Origin: Paracoccaceae bacterium | GTDB taxonomy: Bacteria; Pseudomonadota; Alphaproteobacteria; Rhodobacterales; Rhodobacteraceae | Direction: 5' to 3' | DNA: 9,450 nt | Assembly: GCA_020832725.1 (NCBI GenBank) | Contig: JAFIEC010000129.1 | Span: 1-9,450 of the forward strand | Shown: piece after piece, positions 1 through 6,061 of the stretch | Layout of the letters: every line of letters begins with the position of its first letter | Position numbering within the stretch: the first letter of the stretch is position 1 | Position numbers and translations under genes: made by a program | The notes under the pieces: model-generated | The model's database searches: none | What the model was told of the DNA's origin: nothing | What the model saw: the letters and a program-made list of their open reading frames with translations, nothing else

Positions 1-504
1 GTGCTCTCGCAGGCGGCGGTGGATCGCTACTACCACGACACCTATTACGTGGTGGCGCATTTCCACTATGTGATGAGCCTTGGTGCCGTCTTCTGCCTCT
101 TTGCCGGGATCTACTACTGGATCGGCAAGATGTCGGGGCGGCAATACCCGGAATGGGCGGGACAGGTCCATTTCTGGACCATGTTCATCGGCTCCAACAT
201 CACCTTCTTCCCGCAGCACTTCCTGGGCCGGCAGGGGATGCCGCGGCGCTTCATCGACTATCCCGAGGCGTTCGCCTACTGGAACTACGTCAGCTCGATC
301 GGTGCCTTCATCTCGTTTGCCTCCTTCGTCTTCTTCATCGGCGTGGTGTTCTACACGCTGAAATTCGGCCGCAAGGTCGAGGAGAACGCCTATTGGGGAG
401 AGCATGCCGACACGCTGGAATGGACCCTGTCCAACCCGCCGCCGGAGCACACCTTCGAGACCCTGCCCACACCCGACATGTGGGACAAGCAGCGGGCGCA
501 TTGA
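1..504 (+). CDS. ctaD: Cytochrome c oxidase subunit I (aa3 type), C-terminal part
   Basis: This is the C-terminal 167 residues of the catalytic subunit of the haem-copper terminal oxidase, which reduces O2 to water and pumps protons across the inner membrane. The frame is open at the left edge. The GTG at base 1 is an internal valine (the family reads IVLSQA here), not a start. The block HDTYYVVAHFHY holds His20, which aligns with the haem a3 ligand, and His22, which aligns with a haem a ligand (411 and 413 in Paracoccus numbering, from memory). H12-D13 match the Mg/Mn-site pair, and R82-R83 in GMPRR match the arginines that contact the haem propionates. About three transmembrane helices lie at roughly residues 18-42, 56-74 and 95-120, followed by a soluble tail containing EWTLSNPPPEHTF. 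The gene ends in TGA and is coupled to the DUF2244 gene. The family assignment is near certain; only the N-terminal part is missing. Confidence 0.97.
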   Translation: MLSQAAVDRYYHDTYYVVAHFHYVMSLGAVFCLFAGIYYWIGKMSGRQYPEWAGQVHFWTMFIGSNITFFPQHFLGRQGMPRRFIDYPEAFAYWNYVSSIGAFISFASFVFFIGVVFYTLKFGRKVEENAYWGEHADTLEWTLSNPPPEHTFETLPTPDMWDKQRAH

Positions 505-1043
505 TGCCGCTCGACCGACGCGAAAACGATCGGGCCTCCGCGCAAGCGGGGGCCCTTTTCGCCAGCGGAGCCCCGCCCGTGCTGGAATGGGTGCTGTGGC
601 CCAACCGCTCGCTCAGCCCACGGGGCTTTGTCACGCTCATCGCGATCGTCTGCGTGGGTTTCTCGATCCCGCTGATCCCGCTGATCGGAACCATGGCGCT
701 GTGGGGCGTGCTGCCCTTCCTGCTGGGAACACTGGCGCTCCTGTGGTGGCTGATCCGCCGCAACTATGCCGATGGTCGCCTGTGCGAGGTCCTGACGCTA
801 TGGCCCGACATGATCCGGGTGGTGCGCCACAACCCGCGCGGCCCGCGACAGGAATGGGAGGCCAACCCCTTCTGGGTGCGGCTGCGCCTGCGCGCGGAAG
901 GCGGCCCCGTCGAGAACTACCTGACCCTCAAGGGCGGCGGGCGTGAGATCGAGCTGGGGGCCTTTCTAAGCCCCGAGGAGCGCACCGCCCTGCATGAGGA
1001 GCTTGAACGGGCATTGTCGCGCCTTGGCCGCGCCGGCACCTGA
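504..1043 (+). CDS. DUF2244 domain-containing membrane protein
   Basis: A 179-residue protein that matches the DUF2244 family by its overall pattern. The N-terminal ~25 residues are polar, followed by the motif LEWVLWPNRSLSPRGF. Two closely spaced hydrophobic helices lie at about residues 42-61 and 66-83. A basic turn (IRRNYADG) then leads into a cytoplasmic C-terminal domain of mixed strands and one helix (PEERTALHEELERAL). The ATG shares its A with the ctaD TGA (TGATG), so translation is probably coupled and the two genes share a transcript. A longer upstream open stretch in this frame lies inside ctaD and is not coding. The biochemical function of the family is unknown to me. Its coupling to ctaD suggests, by inference only, a role near the respiratory oxidase or in membrane protein assembly. 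Confidence 0.85.
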   Translation: MPLDRRENDRASAQAGALFASGAPPVLEWVLWPNRSLSPRGFVTLIAIVCVGFSIPLIPLIGTMALWGVLPFLLGTLALLWWLIRRNYADGRLCEVLTLWPDMIRVVRHNPRGPRQEWEANPFWVRLRLRAEGGPVENYLTLKGGGREIELGAFLSPEERTALHEELERALSRLGRAGT

Positions 1044-1049
1044 GGGCGG

Positions 1050-1065
1050 CCCGCGCCGACGCGGG
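1050..1065. terminator. GC hairpin between convergent genes, possible bidirectional terminator
   Basis: CCCGCG (1050-1055) and CGCGGG (1060-1065) form a perfect 6-bp stem with a CCGA loop. It starts seven bases after the DUF2244 stop and lies beyond the end of the convergent yqeY-like gene. No T-run follows on either strand, so it is not a textbook intrinsic terminator. Its position fits transcript end formation or 3'-end stabilisation. Confidence 0.35.
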
Positions 1066-1075
1066 ACGGGACTCA

Positions 1076-1099
1076 TCACGACAGGGCGGCCTTCACCCG
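1076..1099 (-). other. In-frame remnant of the YqeY C-terminal tail
   Basis: Read on the minus strand straight after the TAA at 1100-1102, the codons give RVKAALS followed by TGA at 1076-1078. This matches the end expected of a YqeY-family protein and implies that the ancestral stop was the TGA. It would be translated only if the TAA is read through or is a base-calling error. Confidence 0.55.
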
Positions 1100-1537
1100 T
1101 TACCCGGCCTGCCCGAAATCCATCTGGCCCGAATGGCGCGCCTTGAGTGCCGCCATGACCTTGCCCATGTCCCGGATGCTTTCGGCCCCGAGTTCGGTGA
1201 TGGCGGCCTGCACCGCGCGACCGATCTCGGCATCGGTCATGGGACGCGGCATGAAGCCCTCGATCACCGCGATCTCGGCGCGCTCCTTCTCGGCCAGTTC
1301 CAGACGGCCTGCCTCTTCGTAGGTGCGCGCGCTCTCCTGGCGCTGGCGCACCATCTTCGACAGAATCGCCAGAATCTCGGAATCCGGCAGCACAGACGCC
1401 GCGCCGTCGCTACCACGCGCCGCGATCTCGCGGTCCTTGACCGCCGCATTGATCAGCCGCAGCGTCGACAGGGCGACCCTGTCGCGAGCGCGGGTTGCGT
1501 CCTTCAGTCCTGCAGCGATGCGGTCGCGCAGCGACAT
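1100..1537 (-). CDS. GatB/YqeY domain-containing protein, C-terminus cut by a TAA
   Basis: A 145-residue, mostly helical protein of the YqeY family, which resembles the C-terminal tRNA-interacting domain of GatB in the tRNA-dependent amidotransferase. The role of stand-alone YqeY proteins is not firmly established. Family hallmarks are MSLRDRIAAGLKDATRARD at the start, LSTLRLINAAVKDREIAARG, the helix MVRQRQESARTYEEAGR, IEGFMPRPMTDAEI, and GKVMAALKARHSGQMDFGQAG at the end. GGAGG (complement of 1545-1549) sits seven bases before the ATG at 1537. The frame stops at TAA (1100-1102), but the same frame then reads RVKAALS and meets TGA at 1076-1078. Members of this family usually end with a VKxxL-type tail directly after DFGxAG, so the TAA looks like a premature stop removing the last seven residues (eight counting the stop codon's own position). 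The folded domain is probably intact. Confidence 0.9.
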   Translation of the reverse strand: MSLRDRIAAGLKDATRARDRVALSTLRLINAAVKDREIAARGSDGAASVLPDSEILAILSKMVRQRQESARTYEEAGRLELAEKERAEIAVIEGFMPRPMTDAEIGRAVQAAITELGAESIRDMGKVMAALKARHSGQMDFGQAG

Positions 1538-1625
1538 CGGTACACCTCCAGCCTCGTTCCCGAACAGGGGGCGACGCTAGCGCCGGGGGTCGCGGCTGAC
1601 AACAGATTCGGACGCGCCCCGGGGC

Positions 1626-1652
1626 TTGCAAAAGGGCGGGGGCGGCGATAAT
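1626..1652 (+). promoter_or_regulatory. Housekeeping promoter of tRNA-His
   Basis: A -35-like TTGCAA (1626-1631) and a strong -10 GATAAT (1647-1652) are separated by 15 bases, or by 16 if CTTGCA is taken as the -35. The -10 ends 12 bases before the first tRNA base at 1665, so a transcription start at about 1658-1660 would give a short 5' leader for RNase P. The AT-rich box stands out in an otherwise GC-rich stretch. Confidence 0.6.
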
Positions 1653-1664
1653 TGGCATGGGCGT

Positions 1665-1741
1665 GCCGCCTTAGCTCAGTTGGTTAGAGCACCAGATTGT
1701 GGATCTGGGGGTCCCCCGTTCGAGCCGGGGAGGCGGTACCA
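1665..1741 (+). tRNA. trnH: tRNA-His (anticodon GTG), encoded CCA, alphaproteobacterial type without G-1
   Basis: A complete cloverleaf can be drawn. The acceptor stem GCCGCCT (1665-1671) pairs with AGGCGGT (1731-1737), with a G1:U72 wobble at the end. The D arm is GCTC/GAGC (1674-1677, 1687-1690). The anticodon stem CCAGA/TCTGG (1692-1696, 1704-1708) encloses loop TTGTGGA with anticodon GTG at 1699-1701. The T arm CCCCG/CGGGG (1714-1718, 1726-1730) has loop TTCGAGC. Position 73 is A (1738) and CCA (1739-1741) is encoded. The base before G1 is T, so the extra G-1 and the C73 typical of bacterial tRNA-His are both absent. A subgroup of alphaproteobacteria is known to have this form together with a divergent histidyl-tRNA synthetase. 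Confidence 0.97.
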
Positions 1742-1757
1742 TCATCCGGAGTATGTC

Positions 1758-2357
1758 ATGACCAAGCCAGAGCCTGCGCCCCTTCTGCTGCGGGTGGCCA
1801 TGTCGGGCGCGCGGCGGATCTTCGTGACCGGAACGCTGGCGCTTGTCGCCGCGACCATGGTGAACGCGGGCCTTCTGCGCGAGGGGATGGATGTTCTCTC
1901 CCGCGTTGTCTTCGGCGCGACGGCGGTCCTTGCGGCGCTGATCGGCTGGCGCGTCTGGACGGCCACCGCGATGGCGCTGGAGCTGCGCGAGGATGGTCTG
2001 TGGCAAGAGGACGGACCGCGCATCGCGGCCCTGGAGGACATCACCAACATCACCCGCGGCCTGGCCATCATGCGCCCGGCCAACGGTTTTGCCCTGACCC
2101 TGCGGGAGCCGGGACCGTTCACCTGGGTACCGGGCCTCTGGTGGCGGATGGGACGGCGCGTCGGGGTCGGCGGCATGACCCCCAAGCTCCAGACCCGGAT
2201 GATCGGCGAGGCGCTGGAGGCGATGATTTTCGAGCGCCAGATGGGAAGCCCCCTGCCCGGCCCCGATACACCGCCGGGCAAGGGCCCCGAAGGGCGCGCC
2301 AGGGGCAAGGGTCGCCCGCGCAAGGGAAGCGGCGACAAGGCCGGGCGCCGCCGCTGA
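1758..2357 (+). CDS. Unrecognised two-helix membrane protein with a basic C-terminal tail
   Basis: A 199-residue protein that I cannot assign to a named family. Two hydrophobic helices lie at about residues 21-40 and 48-67. A predicted strand-rich domain follows at about 72-160 (LELREDGLWQEDGPRIALED-like start, then FALTLREPGPFTWVPGLWW), loosely reminiscent of the small membrane-anchored PH-like domains of bacterial proteins; this resemblance is only an impression. Residues 163-199 are rich in Gly, Pro, Lys and Arg, resembling a disordered nucleic-acid-binding or histone-H1-like tail. The ATG at 1758 has GGAG at 1747-1750 with a 7-base spacer. The open frame extends further upstream only through the tRNA gene, which is not coding. 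The gene starts 16 bases after the tRNA-His CCA with no terminator between, so it is probably expressed from the tRNA promoter. Its TGA lies eight bases from the convergent gdhA stop. Confidence 0.72.
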   Translation: MTKPEPAPLLLRVAMSGARRIFVTGTLALVAATMVNAGLLREGMDVLSRVVFGATAVLAALIGWRVWTATAMALELREDGLWQEDGPRIAALEDITNITRGLAIMRPANGFALTLREPGPFTWVPGLWWRMGRRVGVGGMTPKLQTRMIGEALEAMIFERQMGSPLPGPDTPPGKGPEGRARGKGRPRKGSGDKAGRRR

Positions 2358-2365
2358 TCCCTGCG

Positions 2366-3796
2366 CTACAGGCCCTTGGCGCGATAGCTGCGCGCGACCC
2401 GCTCGATCGCCACGATATAGGCGGCAAGCCGAAGGTCGGTGACACCCTCGCGTCCGTGCCAGACCTCACGCATGGCCTGATACGCCTCGCGCATCGTGTC
2501 ATCGAGACCCGAGCGCACCAGTTCCAGCTCGTCCGCGCCGCGGAGGTAGCGGCGCATGAAGTCGGGTGACAGCTCCCAGCCGAGATTGCGATCCGACGAC
2601 AGACGCTCCAGCTCGGAGACCAGCAGCATCGCATGGGCCTCGTCGGCGCGGCGCGACATGCGTCCGAACCGGATGTGGCTGAGGTTCTTGACCCATTCGA
2701 AATAGCTGACCGTCACACCGCCCGCGTTGGCATAGAGATCGGGGATGATGATCACCCCCTTCTGGCGCAGGATCTCGTCGGCCGCGGCGGTGATGGGGCC
2801 GTTGGCCGCCTCGATGATCAGGGGCGCCTTGATGCGTGCGGCATTGTCGCGGTTGATCACACCTTCCAGCGCCGCCGGGATGAGGATGTCGCATTCCTCC
2901 TCCATCACCGCGGCACCGTCCTCGACATAGGTGCCCTGCGGGCAGCCCGACACGCCGCCGTGACGGGCCAGCCAGTCGCGCACCACATCGACCTCCAGCC
3001 CCTCATCGGAGAGAAGCGCGCCGTCACGCTCGATGATCGCGATGACCCGCGCGCCGTCCTCCTCTGTCAGGAATTTTGCGGCGTGATAGCCCACATTGCC
3101 CAGGCCCTGCACGATCACGCGCTTGCCCTCCAGCCCCCCGGAGAGACCCGCGCGGGATACGTCATCGGGGTGGCGAAAGAACTCCTGCAAGGCGAATTCG
3201 ACGCCGCGGCCCGTGGCCTCCACCCGACCGTGGATGCCGCCCGCACTCAGGGGCTTGCCGGTCACGCAGGCGCGCGCATTGATATCGGTGGTGTTCATGC
3301 GCGCGTAGTGATCGGCGATCCAGGCCATCTCGCGCTCGGAGGTGCCCATGTCGGGCGCGGGCACGTTCTGGGAGGGGTTGATCAGGTCGCGCTTGGCCAG
3401 CTCGTAGGTGAAGCGGCGTGTGATCGCCTCCAGCTCGTGCTCGCTCCCTTAGCGCGGGGCGATGCACAAGCCGCCCTTGGCACCGCCAAAGGGCACCTCC
3501 ACCAGGGCGCATTTGTAGGTCATCAGCGCGGCCAGCGCCTCCACCTCGTCCTGATCGACATGGGGCGCATAGCGGATGCCACCCTTGACCGGCTCCATAT
3601 GCTCGGAATGGTTGGCGCGAAAGCCGGTGAAGGTATGGATCTGGTCGCGCAGGCGCACGCCGAAGCGCACGATATAGGTGGCGTTGCAGACGCGGATCTT
3701 TTCCTCCAGCCCCGGGCTGAGATCGAGAAGCGCCGCAGCGCGGTTGAACATCAAATCGACGGATTGCCGGAATCCCGGCTCGGCCACTTGCTCCAT
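2366..3796 (-). pseudogene. gdhA: Glu/Leu/Phe/Val dehydrogenase, interrupted by an in-frame TAA at codon 116
   Basis: The reading frame from ATG 3796 to TAG 2366-2368 is 477 codons, the expected size for a rhodobacterial glutamate dehydrogenase (glutamate + NAD(P)+ to 2-oxoglutarate + ammonia). AGGGAGGA (complement of 3801-3808) precedes the ATG by four bases. K71 (PVKGGIRY), K95 (MTYKCAL) and K107 (FGGAKGG) have the 24- and 12-residue spacing of the substrate-binding and catalytic lysines of the family. The catalytic Asp is D149 in PAPDMGT. The nucleotide-binding segment VIVQGLGNVGYHAAKFL and the C-terminal domain are intact. Codon 116 is TAA (3449-3451), right after GLCIAPR. The same frame continues as GSEHELEAITRRFTYELAKR without any other stop. 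Translation would stop at 115 residues, before D149 and the whole nucleotide domain. A restart at GTG 3364 would lack all three lysines, so neither piece can be an active enzyme. The rest of the gene shows no decay, so the change is recent, is read through, or is a sequence error. Confidence 0.9.
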
Positions 3797-4064
3797 GTCG
3801 TCCTCCCTGTCTGATCCCTTCCCTACACCCTCCGGCCCCTCGCCTGAACCCCGCGCAGCGAGGGCGGGAAACAGGCACGGCACATCGGCACTGCTGTCGC
3901 GATACCGGAAACATGCCCCGATCTTGCCGCAGTCTTCGCGCCGTCCTGCCACATTCCGGCCCAAGTGGGGCCACAGGAAAGCGCTTAATGGAACAGGGAT
4001 TTGAAGTCAGGCCGAAGCATTGATCGGTCACCCCAGCGGTCGCGTCGTCGGCTAGGAGATGTAG
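3797..4064. promoter_or_regulatory. Divergent intergenic region between gdhA and the Tad genes
   Basis: These 268 bases separate two divergent transcription units and must hold promoters for both. The ribosome binding sites are clear: AGGGAGGA for gdhA (complement of 3801-3808) and AGGAG (4054-4058) six bases before the ATG at 4065. Besides the inverted repeat at 3837-3864, a weak GGCCC/GGGCC dyad lies at 3958-3972. I cannot identify convincing -35/-10 pairs on either strand, nor a CtrA-type TTAA-N7-TTAA box. There is no credible small gene here. Confidence 0.5.
3837..3864. repeat. 7-bp inverted repeat in the presumed gdhA leader
   Basis: CCCTCGC (3837-3843) and GCGAGGG (3858-3864) are perfect complements separated by 14 bases. 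They lie about 40 bases upstream of the gdhA start on its 5' side. They could form a leader hairpin or be a dyad operator. A stem this short can arise by chance in GC-rich DNA. Confidence 0.25.
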
Positions 4065-5477
4065 ATGAGTGGTGCGAACCACATCGGTAGTCGTTGGGCG
4101 GCGATCCGCCCGACGCATGTGCGGCGCGTGTTGCCGTGGCTCCGGAAACGGGTGCTCCGTTTCCGGCGCAACGAGTCGGGCTCGATGCTCGTCTTTTCCC
4201 TCATGATCTTCACGACGATGCTGCTTGCCGGCGGCATGGCCGTCGATTTCATGCGCTTCGAGGCGACCCGTTCGCGTATCCAGGCCACGCTGGACCGTGC
4301 CGTGCTGGCCGCGGCCTCCCTGCGCCAGCCGCTCGATCCCGAGGCGGTGGTCGTCGATTTCATGTCGCGTGCCGGTTTCGACGGCTACACACTGGATGTG
4401 GATGTGACCGAGGGGCTGAATTTCCGGGTCGTCGAGGCCACGGCGAGTTTGCCCCAGAATGCGATATTCCTGAATATCGTCGGGTTCCGGACCCTGAATG
4501 TGCGGGCCACCTCCTCGGCCGAGGAACGGGTGCCGAACGTGGAGGTTTCGCTTGTCCTCGACATCTCGGGGTCGATGCGCTTCACCGATTCATCGGGCGT
4601 GCCGCAGATCAACATCATGCGCCCGGCCGCGCGGCGCTTTGTGCAGCAGATGCTGGCGGGAGATCGAGCTGACCTGACGACCATCTCGATCATTCCTTAT
4701 GCGGGTCATGTGAACCCCGGCCAGCGCGTGTTCGAGTTGCTGGGCGGCGAGGCATGGCACGGATTCTCGCATTGCATGGAACTGACATCCTCTGATTTCA
4801 GCCAGACCGGGCTGCCCCAGGGCAGTAACCGCGATCAGGTGCCCAACTTCATGTGGTGGGCGATCGACTGGAACTGGATGGAATGGGGCTGGTGCCCCTC
4901 TTCAGCTGCGGAAATCCAGTATTTCTCGGCAGATGTGAACCAGCTGACGAATTTCATCAACACGATGTCGCTGCACGACGGCACCGGAACCCACTACGGC
5001 ATGCGATGGGGGCTGGCCCTTCTCGACCCGTCGTCGCGCTGGCTGGCCAACACGCTGGTCTCTGATGGCACGGTAGCTGCAAGCATCGGCAACCGCCCGG
5101 CCAACTGGGATGATGCCGAGACGCTGAAGGTGCTGGTGCTGATGACCGACGGCGAGATCACCGACCAGTATCGCCCCCGCTTTCCGGAGGACGAGATCAA
5201 CAATTCCGTTCATCTGCTGGCCCAGAACTCCAACAGGCGCCAGACGCTGAGCAGCCGGACCACGAACCGCAACCAGTTCTGGCAGTCTTGCGATCTGGCC
5301 AAGCAGAACGGCGTGACGGTCTTCACCATCGCCTTCAACACCAGCAGCAGGGCCGCCAACGAAATGCGGCAATGCGCCTCCTCACCCAGCCATTTCTACG
5401 AGGCGCGCAGCCACCAGCTCGATGCCGCATTCCAGTCGATCGCCGGTGCGATCCAGATGCTGAAGCTGACACAATGA
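4065..5477 (+). CDS. TadG-like pilus assembly protein with a VWA domain
   Basis: A 470-residue envelope protein. A basic N-terminus (RKRVLRFRRNESGS, about 27-40) precedes one transmembrane helix (41-60), the Tad-like N-terminal segment that anchors TadG proteins in the inner membrane. Residues ~157-465 form a von Willebrand factor A domain. The MIDAS metal-site motif DISGS is at D166-S168-S170, the likely MIDAS threonine is in GTGT (307-309), and the second acidic motif is LMTDGE with D362. Four cysteines (237, 277, 409, 437) probably form periplasmic disulfides. A Trp-rich segment sits at 264-276. The family works with TadE/TadF in Flp/Tad pilus biogenesis, and this context fits. The ATG has AGGAG at 4054-4058 and is the first gene of a three-gene operon whose members overlap by four bases. 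The broad family is clear; equivalence to TadG of the model systems is inferred. Confidence 0.88.
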   Translation: MSGANHIGSRWAAIRPTHVRRVLPWLRKRVLRFRRNESGSMLVFSLMIFTTMLLAGGMAVDFMRFEATRSRIQATLDRAVLAAASLRQPLDPEAVVVDFMSRAGFDGYTLDVDVTEGLNFRVVEATASLPQNAIFLNIVGFRTLNVRATSSAEERVPNVEVSLVLDISGSMRFTDSSGVPQINIMRPAARRFVQQMLAGDRADLTTISIIPYAGHVNPGQRVFELLGGEAWHGFSHCMELTSSDFSQTGLPQGSNRDQVPNFMWWAIDWNWMEWGWCPSSAAEIQYFSADVNQLTNFINTMSLHDGTGTHYGMRWGLALLDPSSRWLANTLVSDGTVAASIGNRPANWDDAETLKVLVLMTDGEITDQYRPRFPEDEINNSVHLLAQNSNRRQTLSSRTTNRNQFWQSCDLAKQNGVTVFTIAFNTSSRAANEMRQCASSPSHFYEARSHQLDAAFQSIAGAIQMLKLTQ

Positions 5478-6061
5478 GCACGCCCGCAGCCCCCTGCCTT
5501 GCCGCGCCCCCGGGGCCGCGCCATGGCCGCGCCACCGGCTGGCGGCGTGTGGCGCGGTTTCTGCGCGGGCAGCGCGGCAACAGCACGGTGGAATTCGCGC
5601 TCCTGTTTCCGGCCTTCATGGCGATCTTCGCCTCCACCTTCGAGTCGGGCCTTCTGATCACGCGCTATGCCATGCTCGACCGCGGCCTCGACCTTGCGGT
5701 GCGGGAGTTGCGGCTGAACACCGGTGCCAGCTTCAGCCACGAGGCCGTGCGCGCCCGGATCTGCGCCAACACCCTGATCCTGCCGAATTGCGAAAAGGGC
5801 CTGCATCTGGAGCTGGTCAAGATCCCCCGCTCGGGCTGGACGATGCCCGACGCCCGCGCCCAGTGCGTGGACCGGACCGGCGAGATCAACCCGACGCTGC
5901 GCTTTACGCCGGGCGATGCGAACGACGTGATGTTCATCCGCGCCTGCTATGTGGTGGACCCGATCTTTCCCACCTTCGGGCTGGGCAGCACCGTGAACCG
6001 CGACGCCAGCGGGGCCATGCGCATCGTCGCCACCTCCGCCTTCTCGAACGAACCGCTATGA
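5474..6061 (+). CDS. TadE-like pseudopilin (first copy)
   Basis: A 195-residue protein with the TadE/TadF signature. A basic leader (WRRVARFLRGQRG, 23-35) is followed by NSTVEFALLFPAFMAIFAS. Gly35 followed by Glu40 at +5 and Phe41 is the prepilin-peptidase pattern used by TadV on TadE/TadF, so cleavage after G35 is likely. The hydrophobic helix spans about 41-63, then comes a periplasmic domain with four cysteines (97, 106, 131, 158) that may pair. The ATG overlaps the preceding TGA (ATGA), indicating translational coupling. The N-terminal ~22 residues are Pro/Ala/Gly-rich and could mean that the true start is further in, but no better ribosome site is visible. It probably acts as a minor pilin or assembly factor of a Flp-type pilus. 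Confidence 0.87.
   Translation: MSTPAAPCLAAPPGPRHGRATGWRRVARFLRGQRGNSTVEFALLFPAFMAIFASTFESGLLITRYAMLDRGLDLAVRELRLNTGASFSHEAVRARICANTLILPNCEKGLHLELVKIPRSGWTMPDARAQCVDRTGEINPTLRFTPGDANDVMFIRACYVVDPIFPTFGLGSTVNRDASGAMRIVATSAFSNEPL

Noticed and set aside
1..3. GTG at the first base as a start codon
   Set aside because: Family alignment shows it to be an internal valine of oxidase subunit I; the gene is cut by the window edge.
1626..1757. Upstream extension of the membrane-protein frame through the tRNA
   Set aside because: The stretch encodes the tRNA promoter and tRNA-His. The ATG at 1758 has its own ribosome site.
2366..3364. The second half of gdhA as an independent gene starting at GTG 3364
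   Set aside because: The GTG is the valine of the conserved VPAPDMGT block with no ribosome site, and upstream codons in the same frame are also conserved GDH sequence.
2633..3814. Plus-strand open frame of 393 codons
   Set aside because: It is antisense to gdhA, has no recognisable domain and has the His/Gly/Ala-rich composition of a shadow frame.
3162..4118. Minus-strand open frame of 318 codons covering the gdhA 5' region in another frame
   Set aside because: It overlaps the true gdhA frame. It is Arg-rich without a domain and has no ribosome site. It is only relevant because the gdhA sequence around the stop makes sense there for a few codons.
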